Positions 8,658 through 16,776 of a stretch of DNA of 52,337 nt are shown piece after piece. Each line of letters begins with the position of its first letter. Within the stretch, counting starts at the first letter, position 1. The stretch spans positions 1 through 52,337 of the IMG/VR virus record IMGVR_UViG_3300036770_004836; one strand, given 5' to 3'. The position numbers were made by a program, and so were the translations under genes. The notes beneath the pieces were generated by a model. The model did not search any database. It was not told the DNA's origin and saw nothing but the letters and a program-made list of their open reading frames with translations. This DNA comes from a virus.

Positions 8658-9256
8658 ATAATATATCTTGGTTCCTTGAACTTTATAATATTTTCCCCTT
8701 TTTCAAAATTCCCATTTTTGAAATAAGTCCAATTTATTATATGAATAGGGCTAACCACTTTAGTAAACTTATTAGGTTCGAGTTTATATTCGTAACGATT
8801 AAGTTCTTCTTGTTTTCTAAATGAAAAATAATTGAAAACTGACAAAATACAATTGTCGTTTGCAATAGATTTACAATACTCTTCAAATTTATGGTAATTC
8901 ATATCATCATGTGTATCCATGAATATCCCATCGAATTTCTTTTTTAACTTTGGAATAATATCTACCCAATCACCAAATATAATATTTACATTTGGTCTAC
9001 TTTTAGCCCAATCTTTCGCTCTTTCGTAAATTTGTGGATTGATTTCTATACAAGTATATTCCTCCGCTAAATTACTCATTTCGTTTGCGGAAAATCCCAT
9101 ACCAAAACCTATGTCCAAAACACTACCTCCATTTTGGCAAACTAAATATGAATACATTTGCATCAATGATTTTGATGCTGCATCCATTACAATAGATCTT
9201 GGGTTATTTTTGAAATGGATGTTCCGTTCCGTGAAAACCACTTCTTCATTTTTCAT
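8654..9256 (-). CDS. SAM methyltransferase resembling guanidinoacetate/arginine N-methyltransferases
   Basis: A 200-residue class I methyltransferase. Motif I is SVLDIGFGMGFSA (about 45-57), followed by the acidic strand CIEINPQIYERAKDWA, then GDWVDIIP and FDGIFMDTHDD. The GFGMG-S-A, E-x-N-P and W-x-D-x-x-P combination is typical of GAMT and RMT2-type enzymes that methylate guanidino compounds. An amidinotransferase lies 24 kb away in the same strand block (32609-33619), which makes guanidino chemistry plausible. Other N- or O-methylation cannot be excluded. Ends with an ATGA overlap. Confidence 0.72.
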   Translation of the reverse strand: MKNEEVVFTERNIHFKNNPRSIVMDAASKSLMQMYSYLVCQNGGSVLDIGFGMGFSANEMSNLAEEYTCIEINPQIYERAKDWAKSRPNVNIIFGDWVDIIPKLKKKFDGIFMDTHDDMNYHKFEEYCKSIANDNCILSVFNYFSFRKQEELNRYEYKLEPNKFTKVVSPIHIINWTYFKNGNFEKGENIIKFKEPRYII

Positions 9257-9270
9257 ATTGCTATATTAAA

Positions 9271-9702
9271 TTATAAAAATTCTTTTTTGTTGAATCGTTC
9301 ATATCTTCCATAGTTACTTAGAAGTTCTTCTCCTTTGTAAATAATTCGGTTGGTAAGGAGAGTATCTTTATCAATGTTTGATTTATCGAACCCACTATTA
9401 ACAAAATAATAAGGTGTCGTATAAATCCAATGACACCCATTAATTAATTTCACATATGTTTGTGTATCGGTCGGAAAATCTGGCCCATACAAAAAAATGT
9501 CTTTTATGTGATTATATAATTCCTCAGGAAGAGAACGTAATTCGGATTCAGATATTGAATATATACCCGTGTCTCCACTCCATACTTCAAATGGATTCGT
9601 ATCCTTAGGAATATCTTTTACGGCGAATACACCAACACCTTGGATTCTACTCGGTTTTAGTTTGACAAAAACTTTTGTAGAAATATATTCGAAAGCATTC
9701 AT
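9271..9702 (-). CDS. SET-domain protein (putative lysine methyltransferase)
   Basis: A 143-residue protein covering a minimal SET core. RIQGVGVFAVKDIPKDTNPF (19-38) is the first SET strand pair (usually GxGxFA..I..G). VNSGFDKSN (about 101-109) stands where NHS.dpN normally lies, and YKGEELLSNYGRYE (about 122-135) is the terminal GEEL..dYG motif. The canonical NHxxxPN is degraded (Asn-Ser-Gly), so activity is uncertain. Viral SET proteins usually methylate lysine on a viral or host protein. Its ATG overlaps the stop of the 47-codon gene upstream (TAATG). Confidence 0.68.
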   Translation of the reverse strand: MNAFEYISTKVFVKLKPSRIQGVGVFAVKDIPKDTNPFEVWSGDTGIYSISESELRSLPEELYNHIKDIFLYGPDFPTDTQTYVKLINGCHWIYTTPYYFVNSGFDKSNIDKDTLLTNRIIYKGEELLSNYGRYERFNKKEFL

Positions 9703-9845
9703 TAAGTGTGTTTTTGAATGAACAATTCAAAAAATTTGGCAACCGCCTGATTCACTTGATTTTTTTCAGTACTGTTCAAAGGACTTGTAGTCCTTGTCTC
9801 AACCGATGAAGTTGATATTTTTTTATAAAGATTTGGATTTGTCAT
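9702..9845 (-). CDS. Small hypothetical protein, 47 residues
   Basis: An ATG at 9845 opens 47 codons to a TAA at 9702-9704 that overlaps the SET gene's ATG by one base. That TAATG junction is also used elsewhere in this block, which supports a real gene. It begins only 6 bases after the stop of the Hint remnant at 9852. The protein has a Ser/Thr-rich N-terminal half and a helix-like end (NQAVAKFFELFIQK). It has no recognisable domain. Confidence 0.6.
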   Translation of the reverse strand: MTNPNLYKKISTSSVETRTTSPLNSTEKNQVNQAVAKFFELFIQKHT

Positions 9846-9851
9846 AGTTTG

Positions 9852-9944
9852 TTATTTGTTATGAACTAAAATTTTATTAGCATAGAAGTTATGGTTTTCC
9901 GAAACACTCAGTAAATTGTAAACTACACTTTCACTTTCATAAAC
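9852..9944 (-). pseudogene. C-terminal block of the third Hint domain, cut off by an in-frame TGA
   Basis: Directly after the TGA (9945-9947) that ends the 720-residue Hint protein, the same frame stays open for 30 codons to a TAA at 9852. It reads VYNLLSVSENHNFYANKILVHNK at its end. This matches the C-terminal Hint block of the preceding domain (IVYNVKVVENNHNFFANSVLVHN). It is therefore the missing end of the third Hint domain, in frame, separated by one stop codon. It could be a nonsense mutation, a sequencing error, or a readthrough product. Confidence 0.8.
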
Positions 9945-12107
9945 TCATATATTCATAAGAATAATATTTTTTCCGTTATCATCCAAACAAACATCACCTT
10001 CAACCATTTCTTCAGCATTAACCCAATTTTTACCCTGCACGTAGAATGGATGTTCAGGTGTTGTTGTAATCAATCCACCATCATTGAAAGTTAAATCAAC
10101 CAAACGACCAACAGTATGAGATTTCAAGTCCCCAACAATACCAGGTTCATTTATTTTTAATTTTTGATTATAGGTCAATACTTCTTCACCAATAACAATA
10201 TCTTCTATGTTTTTATAATCTCCGTTTGATAACGTTATTTCAGTACCAGCAACAAAACAACGATTGTGCACTAACACACTATTTGCAAAAAAGTTATGAT
10301 TATTTTCAACAACTTTAACATTATAAACAATTGTCGGTTCTGAAATAATTTCTAAAGAAATAATACCGACTTCAATCCCATCCTCTCTAAGGACTTTAAC
10401 CCCGACTTCCGCTTGTCTACTATTTAACCCATATACGTTGAAGGTATATAATGGGTCCATAGAAATCCACCCAATTTGTTTTGAATATAGTGGGTGATCC
10501 AATGTTGATTCGAGAATTCCACCATTTTCAAAGGTATATTTTACAGTTTTATCTACTTTTCTTGAACCAACTCCTCTAACTTTTTGTTTTTCAACACTAC
10601 CGTTCTTGAAATTATATGATAAAACCATATCACCAATTTCAACATTTTCCACATTTTTGAATGTATTGTCTGATAAGGTTATTTGAGTGCCAGCAACAAA
10701 ACAAGGTGCGTTATGGGATATTACTCCATTAAAAGGAGTCGATCCACTTATAATGTATGTATCAGTATCTTCAGCATCAAGTTCAACTAATGTCAAGGTT
10801 GTGTCTGTAGTAACATAAAAGTTTACCTCATCAATCGCAATCAAATCACCATCAATGTCATACAAAAAGTCAACACCTGGTTTAAGGTATACCGATAATT
10901 TATATTTTGATATGTTGGTTGAGGAATCATAAATTAAGAAATGTTTGTTTGCCCCTATAAATTTAGATTCTGAGTCAACAACAATTTCAACCAATCCACC
11001 ATACTTTAGTTGTTTTTCGTCTTTGAATACTACTTCGGAAGTGGTCATATATGACCCTTCAGGAAAATATTGCCCTTCGAATGACCAATTCATTATTTCC
11101 GAGTTTATTTCAACCTGAGGTGATCCTGAAATGAAAAAAGATTTGATAAACTCACCTACACCAACATCGGAAATAGGTTTATACTCCTCATCTTCCATCA
11201 AAATTTGGTGTGTAGATAATAATCCACCACAATCTAACTTAATAAAATTTGTAGTATATTCATAATAGTGATGGTCAGCAATTTTATTAGCATATTGAGT
11301 TGTGTTCACCTCACCTGAAAGTGTACTTGGTAGTTCAAAAATAGAACTTATTTTATAATTGTGTAAAGTAAGAATATCTAAACTCGGACCATAAACAATA
11401 TGAAAACTTCTGACAGAAACTATATGTCCATCACCATCAGTGCTCGATGTACCATAATGATATTGTTGAATAATTTTATTCTCAGTTTGAATAGTCCCCA
11501 AAAATCCATCCCATCTGTCTTGATTGGATTCTCCTTCAACTTCTGACCCAATTTTATAAAAATCGATAGGATTAAAGTTTTCAATCATATCTTTTACCGC
11601 CACGTCGGGTAAATTATCAGGATTGATTGTTGATTCTAATGTATTATACGATTCTGTAGATGATGAATAGTAATAAGAAACCACATGAGATTCTTCGTTG
11701 TTAGATGCAAACAAATTTAGAAGCTCAACAGTACCTTTACAGTAAGTACTATCAAACAAAGCCGACTCATCATACGCTAACCTAAGAATAAATTTATCAC
11801 TTGAATCGGGAATTGTTACTGGATATATAGTGTTGATGTCCTCATCATGTAAATTGATAGTTGTTACAGATTCTGTGTTCGCAGAAACGGTTTCTGAAAT
11901 ATGTTTAACTATCTTATCATGAATAAATGGCTTATAAATTATATCTAACTGAGTAATATTGTTGGAATCCATTACATTAATGAATTCAGACAAGTCAAAA
12001 TTATAAAGTTCATTACCAATTATACTTGTATCGGTATTGAATTCCAGTAATCTCAAATTATCATTTGAATCTTTAACAAAGTCAGCGGAGAATAACGTCC
12101 CTTTCAT
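9945..12107 (-). CDS. Large protein with three tandem Hint (intein/hedgehog-like) domains
   Basis: A 720-residue protein. Residues 1-290 are an unrecognised domain with a conserved-looking FILRLAYDESALFDSTYCK. Then come three Hint units, each starting at a Cys and ending in His-Asn. Hint 1 (293-466) is degenerate but keeps KPISDVGVGEF, L-x-x-G-D and ISHN. Hint 2 (469-615) starts CFVAGTQITL, contains LDHPLYS (the T/S-x-x-H block) and ends VLVHN. Hint 3 starts at Cys617 (CFVAGTEITL), contains TPEHPFY, and is cut by a TGA before its last block, which survives downstream. Such modules self-cleave or splice through the Cys and terminal Asn. The arrangement suggests autoprocessing that releases the N-terminal domain. 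It is probably a virion or late accessory protein; its role is unknown. Confidence 0.82.
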   Translation of the reverse strand: MKGTLFSADFVKDSNDNLRLLEFNTDTSIIGNELYNFDLSEFINVMDSNNITQLDIIYKPFIHDKIVKHISETVSANTESVTTINLHDEDINTIYPVTIPDSSDKFILRLAYDESALFDSTYCKGTVELLNLFASNNEESHVVSYYYSSSTESYNTLESTINPDNLPDVAVKDMIENFNPIDFYKIGSEVEGESNQDRWDGFLGTIQTENKIIQQYHYGTSSTDGDGHIVSVRSFHIVYGPSLDILTLHNYKISSIFELPSTLSGEVNTTQYANKIADHHYYEYTTNFIKLDCGGLLSTHQILMEDEEYKPISDVGVGEFIKSFFISGSPQVEINSEIMNWSFEGQYFPEGSYMTTSEVVFKDEKQLKYGGLVEIVVDSESKFIGANKHFLIYDSSTNISKYKLSVYLKPGVDFLYDIDGDLIAIDEVNFYVTTDTTLTLVELDAEDTDTYIISGSTPFNGVISHNAPCFVAGTQITLSDNTFKNVENVEIGDMVLSYNFKNGSVEKQKVRGVGSRKVDKTVKYTFENGGILESTLDHPLYSKQIGWISMDPLYTFNVYGLNSRQAEVGVKVLREDGIEVGIISLEIISEPTIVYNVKVVENNHNFFANSVLVHNRCFVAGTEITLSNGDYKNIEDIVIGEEVLTYNQKLKINEPGIVGDLKSHTVGRLVDLTFNDGGLITTTPEHPFYVQGKNWVNAEEMVEGDVCLDDNGKNIILMNI

Positions 12108-12183
12108 ATTTTTCTTTGGTTATACATTAAATATCTTGCGAAGATTTAATCTGTTTATAATTTTAATCTCAAATCATCACATG

Positions 12184-12726
12184 TCAAATGAGAATTTTAT
12201 CTTTTAATACGGTTGTTCTCGAAATAGAAATGTGAGTCATTTCCAAACTCTGTGGTAAACTAAGCTGAAACTCAATAACATTATAAATTTCTGAGAATTC
12301 TACTTTATTAAACCCTACCCTTTTATTATGTTCCAACGTGTTCGGATATAAATTAACAATTCTAACTTTTTTATCTAAATTCGAATTAATCAAACTTAAT
12401 GAAGATTTTTGTAATTTTAATTTGTTTTCTCGATAATCATCAAAACTACCATTATTGAAAATAGCCGAGGTCAAAACGTTAAAAATTGTTTTATCCTGGT
12501 ACTTCCACAAATCGAAAAGTTCTTCAAAGATTATTTGTTGGTAAGTTGGATGATATGTATTATTTATAAAAATGTCCATATCTATAACCTCGGACAAAAT
12601 ATTTTTATAGTTTTTCAAATCATATCCATTACTTCTAGAAAAACCTAAAACATCATGATTTTTTTTCAGAAGGTCGAATAGCCCCTTTCCTAAAAATTCA
12701 CTATGTCCTGTTATTCCTATTTTCAT
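12184..12726 (-). CDS. Short NAD(P)-binding Rossmann (SDR-like) protein
   Basis: A 180-residue protein with the nucleotide-binding start KIGITGHSEFLGKGLF, a Thr-Ser-Ala strand (VLTSAIF) and a Y-x-x-x-K pair (YRENK). This is the SDR catalytic arrangement in a protein shorter than the usual about 250 residues. It lacks a clear sugar-binding C-terminal region. It may be a reductase for a keto-sugar made by the neighbouring dehydratases; that is inference. It overlaps the upstream oxygenase by ATGA and is followed by a 76-base spacer before the Hint gene. Confidence 0.65.
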   Translation of the reverse strand: MKIGITGHSEFLGKGLFDLLKKNHDVLGFSRSNGYDLKNYKNILSEVIDMDIFINNTYHPTYQQIIFEELFDLWKYQDKTIFNVLTSAIFNNGSFDDYRENKLKLQKSSLSLINSNLDKKVRIVNLYPNTLEHNKRVGFNKVEFSEIYNVIEFQLSLPQSLEMTHISISRTTVLKDKILI

Positions 12727-13235
12727 ATTAGAGTTGTTTTATTTTTTATATTTTCTTTATATAAAAATAATATTAAAGAATAGCGAATACCACTTTCGAT
12801 TTTGGTTACTTCATGTTCTCTTGTATTTTTGAAAGAATATATAGTACCTCTTACTTTTGGAATAACTTTTTTTGGCCCATATAAAATAAAATCTCCCCCG
12901 ACATAATCATCATTCAAACAAACCCCAACATTTAATGTTTGATTCGGATAGTATATATCATTGTGTCTTTCAAATTCATTACCCGGTTCATACTTGTGTA
13001 AATGAATTATATCAAATGGTTTGACAATTTCTGTCTCACAATCAACCAATAAATAATCAGTAATTTTGTCAAAAATCCACTCTACATCATTATTTCTATA
13101 GATGTTATAGTAGGTATATGAAATTTTTTCTCTTGGTCTTTCGACATGTGTACTATGTACATCACGACGAACACCCTCTATTTGTGTTGTTAAATTTATT
13201 ATTTTATCACACTCTTCTTCTGTAAAAAAAACCAT
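12723..13235 (-). CDS. 2OG-Fe(II) oxygenase (prolyl-hydroxylase type)
   Basis: A 170-residue protein with the full triad: His91-Asn-Asp93, His131, and Arg141 (GIRYSLILF) for 2-oxoglutarate. LNDDYVGGDF (107-116) follows the HxD strand as in prolyl/lysyl hydroxylase-like phage enzymes. It is separated from the four-gene oxygenase cluster by the Hint and SET genes. The substrate is unknown. Its end overlaps the next ATG (ATGA) and gives the recurring Leu-Ile C terminus. Confidence 0.82.
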   Translation of the reverse strand: MVFFTEEECDKIINLTTQIEGVRRDVHSTHVERPREKISYTYYNIYRNNDVEWIFDKITDYLLVDCETEIVKPFDIIHLHKYEPGNEFERHNDIYYPNQTLNVGVCLNDDYVGGDFILYGPKKVIPKVRGTIYSFKNTREHEVTKIESGIRYSLILFLYKENIKNKTTLI

Positions 13236-13272
13236 TATTAAAATAATAAAACAATTTCACATAAAATCAAAT

Positions 13273-13389
13273 TTAATGGTTGTAAATGAAGGGGTCTCTT
13301 TTTTTCAACTCTTCAATTTTCTTTTTCAATTCTTTTTTTCTTTTGTGTTCTTTGATTTTTTTCAAGAACCAATTAATAATTTTCTTCAT
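13273..13389 (-). CDS. Small basic protein, 38 residues
   Basis: The start at 13389 overlaps the TGA of the carbamoyltransferase (ATGA), the same coupling used by larger genes here. The product is 38 residues, very rich in Lys/Glu, with a Trp-Phe helix start and the end RDPFIYNH. Small Lys-rich proteins ending in D-P-F-I-Y are common in large marine and freshwater phages. An amphipathic or coiled helix is likely. The function is unknown. The stop is at 13273-13275, followed by a 37-base gap. Confidence 0.65.
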   Translation of the reverse strand: MKKIINWFLKKIKEHKRKKELKKKIEELKKRDPFIYNH

Positions 13390-15053
13390 AGTATTTTGTG
13401 TATTATATAATTATCTAAAACTAACAGATCTAAGTCAGTGTCCTTGAAGGTTTCTATCGCATCACACGGAGTCAACACCATTGTTTTATCTTTAACGTTG
13501 AAGGATGTATTCAATATAATTGGATATCCGCTTAGTTTTTCAAACTCAGTTAATAAGTCATGAATAACAGTATTTTCATATACAGTTTGAATTCTTGACG
13601 TTCCGTCCACGTGAACAACTGCAGATAATTTATCTGCATATTCTTCTCTAACTTTAACGATTTGATTCATGTATGGTACATCATCAATTGTGTGGAAAAA
13701 CTCATTTTGTTTCTCTTTAATAACCATAGGAGCAAAAGGACGAAACCCCTCTCTTTTCTTAATCAATCTATTAATTCTGGATTTCATATCGGGTACAGTA
13801 GGGTCGGCTAAAATAGACCTATGTCCTAATGCTCTTGCTCCGAATTCAATTCTATCTCTATACCACCCAACTACTTTACCCTCATGTATTTTTCCCGCAA
13901 CGTATTTTATTAATCTATTGTAATCGTGAATTTCAAAAAAGTTCAAATTTTTAATGTGACCCAAATAAAATTCAACATCGTACTTTGGCCCCAAAAAAGG
14001 ATTCTTAGTTACTCTTTTATTTAATTTTTTATTTTGTACAAGGTAATGGATACAAGCACCAACACAAGACCCTGCATCAGATGGTGCAACAGGTATCCAT
14101 ATTTTTTCAAAATTTGAATTGGAAACTATCTTCCCATTCGCAGTACCATTGTACGCCGAACCACCTCCTAAGCAAAGATTATGACTACCAAGATTTTTCA
14201 AACTTTTAATAATATCGAATAAAACTTCTTCGTATCTTAGTTGAACTGCCGCCGCTAAATTTTGATGAATTATAGTAATTTCTTCTTCAGTTAATCTTGG
14301 TGAAATACCTAAATGTTCTATCAATTTTTCGTTGAACATCAATTTTTCTGACTTATCCCAACAAAAAACATTCATATCACAGATTAATTCTCCATCTTTG
14401 AATTCTATTAAACTTCTAACTTTTTCAATATACTCTTGAGGGTCTCCGTATGATGCTAATCCCATTAATTTATATTCTCCTTCATTTGGTTTGAACCCCA
14501 AATACGAAGTCATTGTAGAATAATAAAGCCCCAATGAATGAGGATATTCCCCCAAATCATGATATTCAATTCCACCATCATCCGCCAAACCAAAAGATAA
14601 TGTGTCAATTTCACCCACACCATCAATAGACAAACAGATTGCCCTTTCAAAATCGGAAGTGAAAAAAGAATAATACTGATGAGCCAAATGGTGTTCGGAG
14701 TAAAATACTCTTCCCTTAAATGGCCTCAAATGTTTATTTACATCTGAGATATTTTTTAAGATTTTAACTAAAGATTTCAAAGAATATTTCGGTGATATAA
14801 AAAAGTTTTTCTTGATGTTACTCAGTACTCTTTTTAGTTTTAGATTGAGGTCTTCATAATAACAAACCATTTCAATATCATCATAAGTTATACTATAATG
14901 ACTAAAGATGTATTCGATTGTATTAATTGGAAAAGAACTATCGTGTTTAATCCCCGTAAATTTTTCTTCTTCACAAGCAAACACCAACTCCCCGTCTTTG
15001 AATAGACAGGCGGATGAATCGTGATAAAAAGATGAAATGCCAAGTACGTACAT
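13386..15053 (-). CDS. NodU/CmcH-family O-carbamoyltransferase
   Basis: A 555-residue protein covering both family domains. The N-terminal Kae1-like domain starts GISSFYHDSSACLF and includes the HHLAHQYYSFFTS and GEYKLMGLASYGDP motifs. The C-terminal domain includes GWYRDRIEFGARALGHRSILADP and FRPFAPMV. The family transfers a carbamoyl group from carbamoyl phosphate, through carbamoyl-AMP, to a sugar hydroxyl (NodU on Nod factors) or an antibiotic core (CmcH). It lies next to the TPP-enzyme genes and probably carbamoylates the sugar built here. Its ATG overlaps the upstream TAA by one base. Confidence 0.9.
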   Translation of the reverse strand: MYVLGISSFYHDSSACLFKDGELVFACEEEKFTGIKHDSSFPINTIEYIFSHYSITYDDIEMVCYYEDLNLKLKRVLSNIKKNFFISPKYSLKSLVKILKNISDVNKHLRPFKGRVFYSEHHLAHQYYSFFTSDFERAICLSIDGVGEIDTLSFGLADDGGIEYHDLGEYPHSLGLYYSTMTSYLGFKPNEGEYKLMGLASYGDPQEYIEKVRSLIEFKDGELICDMNVFCWDKSEKLMFNEKLIEHLGISPRLTEEEITIIHQNLAAAVQLRYEEVLFDIIKSLKNLGSHNLCLGGGSAYNGTANGKIVSNSNFEKIWIPVAPSDAGSCVGACIHYLVQNKKLNKRVTKNPFLGPKYDVEFYLGHIKNLNFFEIHDYNRLIKYVAGKIHEGKVVGWYRDRIEFGARALGHRSILADPTVPDMKSRINRLIKKREGFRPFAPMVIKEKQNEFFHTIDDVPYMNQIVKVREEYADKLSAVVHVDGTSRIQTVYENTVIHDLLTEFEKLSGYPIILNTSFNVKDKTMVLTPCDAIETFKDTDLDLLVLDNYIIHKIL

Positions 15054-15580
15054 TATGAATCGTATTTTTCGGGATATTCATTAATTAAGGTTATCCCCCC
15101 CTCATTTATCGCGTGGTCATAAGCGTTTTTAATATCATCCGCAGTCAAACAATCAAAGAATTTTATTGTTTGAGTTATTGACTGAAACTCTTTGAAATAA
15201 TTATTTCTGTGTTGAGGACCTGGATTCAAAGGTATTTCCGATCCCTTACCGACTCTAATAATCATATTTGGTTTCCACTGACCATTACTCATTAAATCCA
15301 TCTTGTCAACATGGTTTATTAATTGATTAGCAGCACAAATCAAAAAGTCCCATCTCGGATAAAATGTAATCACAAATTTCCCTGTCATTGCCATACCCAA
15401 AGACATTCCCATTTGAGAATCTTCCATCACCGGTAATTCAATCATTTTTTCTTTTGGAACATCAACCAAAGTTGAACTCATAGGGTTCCCAGGAAATAAT
15501 ATTTGTTGCCCAAGAAAAATAGTATTATCCATTTTCCCTAACTTTGTCATTGCGATTGTTAATGAGTTTTTGTATTCCAT
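15053..15580 (-). CDS. TPP-dependent enzyme, beta-like (pyrimidine-binding) subunit
   Basis: A 175-residue protein matching the transketolase-like pyrimidine domain of E1-beta subunits. ELPVMEDSQMGMSLGMAMTG places the catalytic Glu that activates thiamine diphosphate at Glu53. It is followed by TFYPRWDFLICAANQLINHVDK, the characteristic dF..a..Qi.n segment. Full E1-beta proteins have about 330 residues; the transketolase C-terminal domain is missing. The partner is the alpha-like subunit at 16777-17406, with one glycosyltransferase-like gene between them. Such two-subunit enzymes transfer two-carbon units in branched-sugar pathways (AviB1/AviB2 precedent). TAATG overlaps at both ends. Confidence 0.8.
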   Translation of the reverse strand: MEYKNSLTIAMTKLGKMDNTIFLGQQILFPGNPMSSTLVDVPKEKMIELPVMEDSQMGMSLGMAMTGKFVITFYPRWDFLICAANQLINHVDKMDLMSNGQWKPNMIIRVGKGSEIPLNPGPQHRNNYFKEFQSITQTIKFFDCLTADDIKNAYDHAINEGGITLINEYPEKYDS

Positions 15581-16776
15581 TATATTAAACTTTTGAAAAA
15601 CTTGTAATCGGTATCATCTTGTAATATACAAGTAACTTTTTTCTTATTAAGTTCAAATCTTTCCTGATTTTTTTTATAAAAATTAATTATTTCGTCTTTG
15701 ATAGAATTTAATCTTTTCACTTCATCAACAAACATAAAAAGTCGTTTTCTCGGGTCTTTTTCACTGTCATAAGAATAATCAATAATATCCTCAAACAAAT
15801 CAAAATCATATCTTTCTTTCAAGAACTTATTATGTTCAAAATTAGCCAATATCAAAGGAATTTGAGAATAATAAATTGGTATCAATGATTTTTCAGTAAT
15901 ATGAATTACATCTGTAGATATGTAACCAGTTTCAGTAACAATATTAACATATGAATTTCTATAAGGATTCATTTCATATGTTTTATAAAAGTCAATGAAG
16001 TAAGGTGGTTGGTCAACTCTATATTCTTCTTCGAACCTACTTTTTTTAATTCCTGATTTTTGAAGAAACAATATCTCATTATAATATTCTTCGAAATCGT
16101 CCCTATCAAAAACTTCAAAAAATAAATTGAATGATGGTGTTCCATTTGGATCGGAAAATCGTTCATTCAATTCATTACCACGTAACATTGTCCAATCAAC
16201 TTCATCTAATATCCCTTCTCTTTTCAGTAACGCCAACAGAGACACTCTATGTGGTTTTAACATTCTGTTATAGCACATAAAAAATGATTCTTTGTCTTTT
16301 TGAAATTCGTACTTGAATGAGGTCATTCCTTCGACCGCCACATAAGGTAATCTATTTGAAGTATGTCCAACAACTTCGCTATTTAACTCATTGATTAATT
16401 TTTTAATTTTCTGATTCCCATTGATTGCGATTACCTGATTCGAATTAATCGATTCTTCATTACAATATTTTTCAATAAGTTTTATTATGTTTCCATTATC
16501 GGACTCATGTTCGGCTAAAATAACAAGAAAGCAATTGGAGTACAATTTCATTAACTCTTTTACTTTTGAGGAAGCAGGAAGTGATTGAAAATTTTCCATA
16601 TAAGTCCCTGTTATTGTAAATGAATAATATTTTTGTTCGGAGTCAATCTCAAAATTATTAATATCAATCATTTTAATCCCGTCAACTTTGTTAGCGGTCA
16701 AAGTGTTAAAAATATGTTCCTTTTCGTTTTCGATATTACTATCAAACAATAAATTAAAATACTTCATAATCTTCAA
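15580..16776 (-). CDS. Putative glycosyltransferase, TEK-signature family member 1
   Basis: A 398-residue protein of a family with five copies in this window. The conserved C-terminal half has FMCYNRMLKPHR, then SYVNIVTETGY, then TEKSLIPIYYSQIPLIL, then DFDLFEDIIDYSYDSE. The arrangement (V-x-E-T, T/S-E-K, aromatic-rich P-L/F-I, acidic pocket) resembles the nucleotide-sugar-binding half of GT10 or exostosin-like GT-B enzymes. The N-terminal half is variable, as expected for acceptor binding. It sits between the two TPP-enzyme subunits. Met4 is an alternative start. Closest in-window relative: the 26584 protein. Confidence 0.6.
   Translation of the reverse strand: MKIMKYFNLLFDSNIENEKEHIFNTLTANKVDGIKMIDINNFEIDSEQKYYSFTITGTYMENFQSLPASSKVKELMKLYSNCFLVILAEHESDNGNIIKLIEKYCNEESINSNQVIAINGNQKIKKLINELNSEVVGHTSNRLPYVAVEGMTSFKYEFQKDKESFFMCYNRMLKPHRVSLLALLKREGILDEVDWTMLRGNELNERFSDPNGTPSFNLFFEVFDRDDFEEYYNEILFLQKSGIKKSRFEEEYRVDQPPYFIDFYKTYEMNPYRNSYVNIVTETGYISTDVIHITEKSLIPIYYSQIPLILANFEHNKFLKERYDFDLFEDIIDYSYDSEKDPRKRLFMFVDEVKRLNSIKDEIINFYKKNQERFELNKKKVTCILQDDTDYKFFKSLI

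Noticed and set aside
9945-9947. TGA recoded as a sense codon genome-wide
   Set aside because: Many genes here end at TGA in ATGA junctions with the next gene, so TGA is normally a stop.
12108-12183. Terminator hairpin in the spacer before the Hint gene (ATCTT/AAGAT around 12133-12145)
   Set aside because: The stem is only 5 bp with a 3-base loop and no T-tract.
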